Source: Haloplanus rubicundus
GTDB taxonomy: Archaea; Halobacteriota; Halobacteria; Halobacteriales; Haloferacaceae
Direction of reading: 5' to 3'
NCBI RefSeq assembly: GCF_003342675.1
Contig: NZ_CP031148.1
Coordinates: forward strand, 2,542,001 to 2,606,000
DNA: 64,000 bases
Shown here: in pieces, positions 58,842 through 64,000 of the stretch
Layout: every line of letters begins with the position of its first letter
Position numbering within the stretch: position 1 is the stretch's first letter
Notes under the pieces: model-generated
The model's database searches: none
The model's input: the letters and a program-made list of their open reading frames with translations, nothing else
What the model was told of the DNA's origin: nothing
Translations under genes and position numbers: made by a program

Positions 58842-61210
58842 CGCCCCTCGCAGTCCGGACGACGCTCTCGGATGGCACCGTCGTCGGTCTCGAACGGCCG
58901 GCGCTACTCGTCGCGCTCCCCGTCGCCGTCGTCCTCTTGGCCCTGCTGGTCCGCTATCGGGCGACGGGGACGGCCTCGACGCGGAGCCGGCGGCTCCTGC
59001 TCGCCTCGCGGGTCGTCGTCGCGACGCTGATCGTCGTCGCCGCGGCCGGGCCCTTTACCGTCGTCACGATGGAGACGCAGGGCGACCCCACCGTCTCCCT
59101 GCTCGTCGACCGCTCGGACAGTACGGCCGTCTCCCCCGACGTGGCCGAGAGCCTGGCGACGGCCATCGAGGACGAGGGCGTCCCGGTCACCACCTCGACC
59201 ATCGCACAGGGAACGGACTCCCGTATCGGCGACGGGGTCGCCGCCAACCTCCGCGAGAACGGATCCGTGGTCGTCCTCTCCGACGGACAGGTGACGGGCG
59301 GGGGGAGCCTGACCGAGACGGCGGAGTTCGCCCGCTCGCTCAACGCCACGATCAGCACCGTCCGGACCGAACCGACCCGCACCGAGCGCTACGTCAGCCT
59401 CGCCGGGCCGAGCAAGGCCAGCGTCGGCGTCGAGAGCCGATTCCTGGTGCAGGTAAACGGCGTCCAGACCGACGCGCCGGTCGAGGTGACCGTCTCCGTC
59501 GACGGCGAGGAGGTCACGACCGAGCGCCTCGACGACGGCACCGGGAGCGTCCCCGTGAGCTACACGTTCGAGGAGACGGGAAGTCACGAAATCACGGCCG
59601 AAATCGGCGGCAGCGACGTCTACCCGATCAACGACGAGGCGCTGAAGACCGTCCGCGTGGTCGAACAGCCGCGGGTGCTCTACGTCTCCCGTGGCAACTA
59701 CTCCCTGCAGTCCTACCTGACCCAGCTCTACGACGTGGAGACGGCGCAATCGGTGCCGGAGAACCTCGATCCGTACTACGCCGTCGTAATCCAGAACGTC
59801 GCCGCGGATGATATGGGCGAGGTCGACGAACTCCAGCGCTTCGTCATCGACGGCGGCGGCCTCCTGATGGTCGGCGGGCCGAACAGCTTCGAGAACGGAG
59901 GGTACGCCAACTCCTCCGTCGCCGCGACGCTCCCGGTGACGTTCGGCGAGTCGGCGCCCGGCAGCGCCCGTATCGTCATGCTCATCGACGTCTCCGGGAG
60001 CGCGGGCGAGGGGATGCGCATCCAGAAAGCCATCGCGCTCGACGCCCTCTCACAGCTCGACGACGAGAACACGGTCGGCGTCGTCGGCTTCAACTACCAG
60101 GCGTACGGCGTCGTCCAGCCCGAACCGCTGAGCGACAACCGCGACACGGTCGAGGATCGGATCCGGCGCCTGCAGGCCGGCGGCGCGACCAACATCGCCA
60201 ACGGCCTCCGCGGCGCCGAGGAGATGCTCGGCGGCCAGCGCGGGACGATCATCCTCGTCAGCGATGGCGGCGACACCGAGAGCCGCTCCGCGGTGGTGGC
60301 GAACACGCTCGGCCGCCAAGACATCCGCGTCATCGCCGTCGGCGCCGGCCGCAACGTCAACGAGGGCGTCCTCCGACGGATCGCCGAGGAGTCCGGCGGC
60401 AACTACTTCCGCGCCGACGAGACCGAGCGCCTCCGCCTCCTCTTCGGCGGCGGGAGCCGACAGTTCCAGGGCGACGGCCTCACCATCGTCGACTCGGGGA
60501 ACTTCATCACCAGCGGCGTGACCCTGGAGTCGAATCCGGGGCGGGTCAACGACGTGTCGATGCGTCCGGGCGCGAACTTCCTCGTCGCCGCGCCGGACGG
60601 GACGCCCGCCGTCGCCTCGTGGCGCTACGGCCTCGGCCGCGTCGCCACCATCACCACCTACGGGCCGGACGGCGGCCTCGACGGCCTCCTCCAGCAACCC
60701 GACTCCCTGCTGGTCACGAAGTCGGTCAACTACGCCATCGGCGACCCCGAGCGCAAGGCCGCTGGCGTGACGGACGTGGCCGACACCCGCGTCGGCGAGC
60801 CGACGACCGTGATCTACCGCGGCGAGTCGCCGCCGGGAGACACCGACCTCCCCTTCACCGCCGTCGACGAGGGCGTCTACCGGGCGCAGGTGACGCCGAC
60901 GAGCGTCGGGTTCAAGGGCGTCGCGGGGGCGACCTACGCCGCGAACTACCCCGCCGAGTACGCCGGCTTCGGCACGTCGTCGGCGCTGACCGACGCGGTG
61001 CGCGCGACCGGCGGCCGGCAGTTCGAGCGGGGACAGGCGGCCGCAATCGCCGACTTCGCCCGCCAGCAGGCGACGCGAATCCGCGACGTGCGACAGACGT
61101 GGGACTGGGCGTTCCTGCTCGCCGGCCTCCTCCTCTTCGTGACGGAGGTGGTCGTCCGGCGGCTTCAAGTGTACAACGGGCGTACACGCAGCGAGAGTGG
61201 TCTCCCATGA
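58838..61210 (+). CDS. Large vWA/GATase1-like membrane protein
   Basis: 790 residues, overlapping its predecessor by ATGA. N-terminal transmembrane pair, then a region with FENGGYANSSVAATLPV-type GATase1-like core (GGGLLMVGGPNSFENGG) and a vWA domain with MIDAS MLIDVSGSAGEGMR, Thr in GGATNIANGL and Asp in LVSDGGDTESR. The C-terminus has one helix (WDWAFLLAGLLLFVTEVVV). Partner of the upstream vWA protein and the downstream MoxR ATPase. Confidence 0.9.
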   Translation: MTPLAVRTTLSDGTVVGLERPALLVALPVAVVLLALLVRYRATGTASTRSRRLLLASRVVVATLIVVAAAGPFTVVTMETQGDPTVSLLVDRSDSTAVSPDVAESLATAIEDEGVPVTTSTIAQGTDSRIGDGVAANLRENGSVVVLSDGQVTGGGSLTETAEFARSLNATISTVRTEPTRTERYVSLAGPSKASVGVESRFLVQVNGVQTDAPVEVTVSVDGEEVTTERLDDGTGSVPVSYTFEETGSHEITAEIGGSDVYPINDEALKTVRVVEQPRVLYVSRGNYSLQSYLTQLYDVETAQSVPENLDPYYAVVIQNVAADDMGEVDELQRFVIDGGGLLMVGGPNSFENGGYANSSVAATLPVTFGESAPGSARIVMLIDVSGSAGEGMRIQKAIALDALSQLDDENTVGVVGFNYQAYGVVQPEPLSDNRDTVEDRIRRLQAGGATNIANGLRGAEEMLGGQRGTIILVSDGGDTESRSAVVANTLGRQDIRVIAVGAGRNVNEGVLRRIAEESGGNYFRADETERLRLLFGGGSRQFQGDGLTIVDSGNFITSGVTLESNPGRVNDVSMRPGANFLVAAPDGTPAVASWRYGLGRVATITTYGPDGGLDGLLQQPDSLLVTKSVNYAIGDPERKAAGVTDVADTRVGEPTTVIYRGESPPGDTDLPFTAVDEGVYRAQVTPTSVGFKGVAGATYAANYPAEYAGFGTSSALTDAVRATGGRQFERGQAAAIADFARQQATRIRDVRQTWDWAFLLAGLLLFVTEVVVRRLQVYNGRTRSESGLP

Positions 61211-61860
61211 GCCTCATCGGTCGCTCGATTAACGTCGCACTCGCCCTCCTCATCTGCGTGTCCGTCGCGGGCACCGCCGGCGCGACCCTGTTCTACCAGG
61301 AGTCGGTCGAGGAGCTCGACACCGAGAACAGCCAGCTTCGCGAGCGGAACGAACAGCTCCGTCAGGACCTCCAGGAGACCCGGAGCGACCTCCAGGAGAC
61401 CCGTCAGCGGCTGCGGGAACTGAACGAGAGCCTGCAGACCACCCGGAGCGACGTGGGACAGGTCTCGGAGAACTTGGAGGAGACCGAGGGGCAACTGGAG
61501 TCGACGGAAGAGGAACTCGCGTCGACCCGGCAGAACCTGCGGTCGGCCCAGCAACGGGTCGAGGAACTGCGGGGAGAGGTGAACACGCTCGAATCCCGAA
61601 ACAGTCAGCTTCGGTCCGAGGTCGGCAACCTCGAATCGGCCAACCGGAACCTCCGCGAGGAGCGGAATCGGCTGCAAGCGGACGTGGACGACCTGAACGA
61701 CGAAGTATCGCAACTGGAAAGCGAGGTGAACGACCTCGAAAGCCAGGTCGAGCGTCGTGACGACCAGATCCAGCAACTGCGACGCGAGAACGACCGGCTC
61801 CGCAGCGACCTCGAAGCAGTGTGTAGACAGGTCGAGGACCCGCCCTCGGAGTGTCCCTGA
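61207..61860 (+). CDS. Membrane-anchored coiled-coil protein
   Basis: 217 residues, ATGA overlap with the upstream gene. One N-terminal transmembrane helix (VALALLICVSVAGTAGATLF) followed by about 175 residues of unbroken heptad repeats (ENSQLRERNEQLRQDLQETR onward), rich in Glu, Arg, Gln and Leu, ending CRQVEDPPSECP with two cysteines that could be oxidised. Likely a rod reaching out of the membrane, maybe organising the vWA proteins. Confidence 0.85.
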   Translation: MSLIGRSINVALALLICVSVAGTAGATLFYQESVEELDTENSQLRERNEQLRQDLQETRSDLQETRQRLRELNESLQTTRSDVGQVSENLEETEGQLESTEEELASTRQNLRSAQQRVEELRGEVNTLESRNSQLRSEVGNLESANRNLREERNRLQADVDDLNDEVSQLESEVNDLESQVERRDDQIQQLRRENDRLRSDLEAVCRQVEDPPSECP

Positions 61861-61865
61861 TCGCC

Positions 61866-62804
61866 ATGTCCGAAGCCACTACCGACGCCGAAACCGACAC
61901 CGGAACCGACCCCGACCGCACCCCCGAGGAACGAAAGATCCGCCGCGCCCTCGAGCAGATCAGACGCGAGGGCTGGAAGGTGGCCGTCATCTACGCCGCC
62001 ATCGACGCGGCGCTCGCGACGCTCGTCGTGAACCTCGTCGCGACGGTGCTGGGCGGCGTCCCCTCGCTCCCCGCCCGCCTCCCCATCCCCCGAGCGATAC
62101 TCCGGACGCTCCGCGAGACGGCCGGCGTGACGCTCGCGGAGCCGACGGTGTCGAGCGCCGCCGTCGTCGGCGCCGCCGTCGGTCTCCTCGTCTTCGTCGG
62201 CGAGGTGGCCGTTCGGGGGCGACGGCCGCTCGTCGAGCAGTTCGAGGCGGCCAACCCCGCGCTTCAGGAGTCGCTCCGGACCGCGCGTGACGCCGTGCGC
62301 CAGGATCAGGGCTCGCGGATGGCGCGACGCCTCTACGAGGGCGTCCTCGCCGACCTCAAGCGGGCGTCGAGCGTCGGCCTGCTCGACCTCCGACGGGTCG
62401 CGGTGACGGTGCTTTTGATCACCGCGGTGAGCGTCGCGACGATCCATCTCGCCGTCGTCGACATCTCGCTCGCCGGCCTCGGCGACGGGCCGGACGCGAA
62501 CACCCCCGGCGGCGGCACCACGTCGGAGTACACCGGTCTCCAGGACGGCTCGTCGATCCTCGGCGACCCGGAGGACGTCCCGGAGGGCTCGGAGGATCTG
62601 GACGCCACCATCGACACCAGCGGCTCGGGGAGCGGGTCGGGGGCGGACGCGGAGTCCGCGACGGCCTACGAGGACAGCGGCTTCGGCGGCCCGGAGTCCG
62701 TCGAGAGCCAGCGCGCGGGCTTCACCGAGCGCGAACAACTGGAAGACGCGGAGCTGATCCGCGAGTACAACCTGCGGATACGCCAGGAGACGAACGACGA
62801 ATGA
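61866..62804 (+). CDS. DUF7502-like membrane protein
   Basis: 312 residues. An acidic Thr/Asp N-terminus is followed by a basic stretch (ALEQIRREGWKVAVIYAAID), three transmembrane regions (VIYAAIDAALATLVVNLVAT, SSAAVVGAAVGLLVFVGEVA, VAVTVLLITAVSVATIHLAV) and a long acidic, Ser/Gly-rich C-terminal tail ending EYNLRIRQETNDE. Conserved in the haloarchaeal MoxR-vWA cluster (DUF7502-like, from memory). ATGA overlap with moxR. Confidence 0.78.
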   Translation: MSEATTDAETDTGTDPDRTPEERKIRRALEQIRREGWKVAVIYAAIDAALATLVVNLVATVLGGVPSLPARLPIPRAILRTLRETAGVTLAEPTVSSAAVVGAAVGLLVFVGEVAVRGRRPLVEQFEAANPALQESLRTARDAVRQDQGSRMARRLYEGVLADLKRASSVGLLDLRRVAVTVLLITAVSVATIHLAVVDISLAGLGDGPDANTPGGGTTSEYTGLQDGSSILGDPEDVPEGSEDLDATIDTSGSGSGSGADAESATAYEDSGFGGPESVESQRAGFTEREQLEDAELIREYNLRIRQETNDE

Positions 62805-63760
62805 GCGAACCCACGGTAGACATCGACCAGTTACAGCAACGACTCGCTCGCGTTCGCGAGGAGGTCGGCAAACGAATCATCGGCCAGCGGGAGGTGCTCG
62901 AAGGCCTGCTCGTCTGCATCCTCGCGGACGGCAACGCCCTCCTCGAGAGCAATCCGGGACTGGGAAAGACCACCATGGTCCGGACCGTCGCCGACGTGAC
63001 CGACCTCGACTTCTCGCGGGTGCAGAACACGCCCGACCTGATGCCTTCCGACATCACGGGCACCGAGATCATCCGCGAGGCGGGCGGGGAACGGGAGTTC
63101 GTCTTCGAGCGCGGCCCCATTTTCGCGAACGTCGTCCTCGCGGACGAGATCAACCGCGCGACGCCGAAGACCCAGGCCGCCCTACTCGAAGCCATGCAGG
63201 AAAAGCAGGTTACGGCGGCGGGTGAGACGTACGACCTCCCTCGCCCCTTCTTCGTCCTCGCGACGCAGAACCCCATCGACCAGGAGGGGACGTACCCGCT
63301 CCCCGAGGCCCAGACCGACCGCTTTCTCATCAAACTCGTCCTCGATTATCCCTCCTACGAGGAGGAACGCGACATCGTGAACCTCTACACCGGCAGCGGC
63401 TCGGGGGGTGCGGCCCCGGCGGTCGACAAGGTGCTCACGCGCGAGGAGATCAAACAGATCCAGTCGCTGGTGCGCGAGGTGCCCATCGCCGACGACGTGC
63501 GCGACCGCGCGATCCGGCTGGTGCGGGCGACTCGCGAGGCCGAGACGGTCGACTTCGGCGCCAGCCCCCGGGCCAGCATGGGCCTCGTCCTCACCGCGAA
63601 GGCGCGGGCGTTCCTCCGCGGCCGCAACCACGTCTCGTGGGAGGACGTCGAGGCGATGGCGGCGCCGGTGCTTCGCCACCGCATCCTGCTCGACTTCCGC
63701 GCGGAGCGCGAGGGCCTCTCGACCGACGACGTGATCGCCGACCTCGTCGACGAGGTATGA
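62801..63760 (+). CDS. MoxR-family AAA+ ATPase
   Basis: 319 residues. Walker A region LLESNPGLGKTTMVRTVA (Asn replaces the usual Gly before PG), Walker B VVLADEINRATPKTQAALLE, sensor 1 VLATQNPIDQEGTYPLPEAQ and sensor 2 GASPRASMGL. Acts with vWA proteins to remodel or insert metal or cofactors into target complexes. Its ATG overlaps the preceding gene, and the DUF58 gene overlaps its stop. Confidence 0.95.
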   Translation: MSEPTVDIDQLQQRLARVREEVGKRIIGQREVLEGLLVCILADGNALLESNPGLGKTTMVRTVADVTDLDFSRVQNTPDLMPSDITGTEIIREAGGEREFVFERGPIFANVVLADEINRATPKTQAALLEAMQEKQVTAAGETYDLPRPFFVLATQNPIDQEGTYPLPEAQTDRFLIKLVLDYPSYEEERDIVNLYTGSGSGGAAPAVDKVLTREEIKQIQSLVREVPIADDVRDRAIRLVRATREAETVDFGASPRASMGLVLTAKARAFLRGRNHVSWEDVEAMAAPVLRHRILLDFRAEREGLSTDDVIADLVDEV

Positions 63761-64000
63761 CTATCGACCCCGACTTCCTCGACGAACTCGACCGGTTCGA
63801 GGCGTCGCTCAACCAGCAGACCTCGGCGATCAAGAAGGGCGAACAGGAGTCGCCGAGCGTCGGCGAAGGGCTGACCTTCAGCGACTACCGCCGCTACTCT
63901 CCCGGCGACGACACCCGCCTCATCGACTGGCGGCTCTACGCCCGCACCGAGGAGTTCTTCATCAAGCAGTTCGAGGAGGAGCGCAACCTGACCGTCCACG
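63757..64000 (+). CDS. DUF58 protein, cut by window end
   Basis: First 81 residues only. FLDELDRFEASLNQQTSAIK and GLTFSDYRRYSPGDDTRLID then WRLYARTEEFFIKQFEEERN contain the DUF58 signature (R-x-Y-x-P-G-D-D-x-R-x-I-D-W). DUF58 proteins accompany MoxR ATPases and may link them to vWA partners. ATGA overlap with moxR. Confidence 0.92.
   Translation, partial: MTIDPDFLDELDRFEASLNQQTSAIKKGEQESPSVGEGLTFSDYRRYSPGDDTRLIDWRLYARTEEFFIKQFEEERNLTVH

Overview
The window is a piece of a haloarchaeal chromosome. The DNA is very GC-rich with strongly GC-biased third codon positions, and the proteins are acidic. Clear archaeal and haloarchaeal markers are present: CetZ, CdcH/Cdc48, LSm with ribosomal L37e, archaeosortase A, diphthine synthase, RtcB with archease, HalX and HalOD1 domains, halocyanin, pyruvoyl arginine decarboxylase and LysW. 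Many genes lie about 25-28 nt downstream of a TATA box, so leaderless transcripts are likely. I cannot assign a genus. I see no insertion sequence, CRISPR array, rRNA operon or replication origin.

Layout. 1-4 kb: a cut-off CetZ gene, tRNA-Leu(CAA) with an unusual downstream cassette, a strongly structured untranslated region and a PAS-type histidine kinase. 4-12 kb: amidase, MscS channel, CBS protein, MFS transporter and the cdcH operon. 12-20 kb: hydrolase, eIF2B-like protein, archease and RtcB (RNA ligation), LSm-L37e and PurF. 20-25 kb: a respiratory/denitrification block of membrane-anchored halocyanin, HTH regulator, copper nitrite reductase NirK, a MoaD-like protein with a Cys-Cys C-terminus and DUF420, followed by tRNA-Leu(GAG) with a cassette homologous to the first. 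25-32 kb: a DyP-like/P19-like lipoprotein pair, archaeosortase A, DphB and a Usp. 32-45 kb: MaeB, several lipoproteins and many small haloarchaeal proteins, including an apparently orphan LysW and PdaD. 45-51 kb: DUF5794, a MacB-type ABC exporter and GuaB. 51-55 kb: a HalX response regulator, a protein made of 13 perfect copies of a 13-residue peptide, and a convergent DUF7504-like/CHAT-protease operon. 55-64 kb: aminotransferase-Lrp pair and a vWA/BatA-vWA-coiled coil-DUF-MoxR-DUF58 operon that runs off the end.

Most noteworthy signals. (1) The 51.6-55.2 kb locus, where a caspase-like CHAT protease gene meets tail-to-tail a gene whose product is a multi-copy peptide array; its units differ only synonymously at DNA level. 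This is the best candidate for an undescribed system. (2) A family of six intergenic palindromes whose arms stay paired although their sequences differ, and which in three cases supply the stop codon of a neighbouring gene. (3) Homologous structured cassettes behind both tRNA-Leu genes, each ending in a copy of its own tRNA's 3' end. (4) A roughly 300-nt structured RNA candidate at 2.1-2.4 kb. (5) A shared CGAAC-N2-GTTCG palindrome upstream of nirK and the MoaD-like gene.
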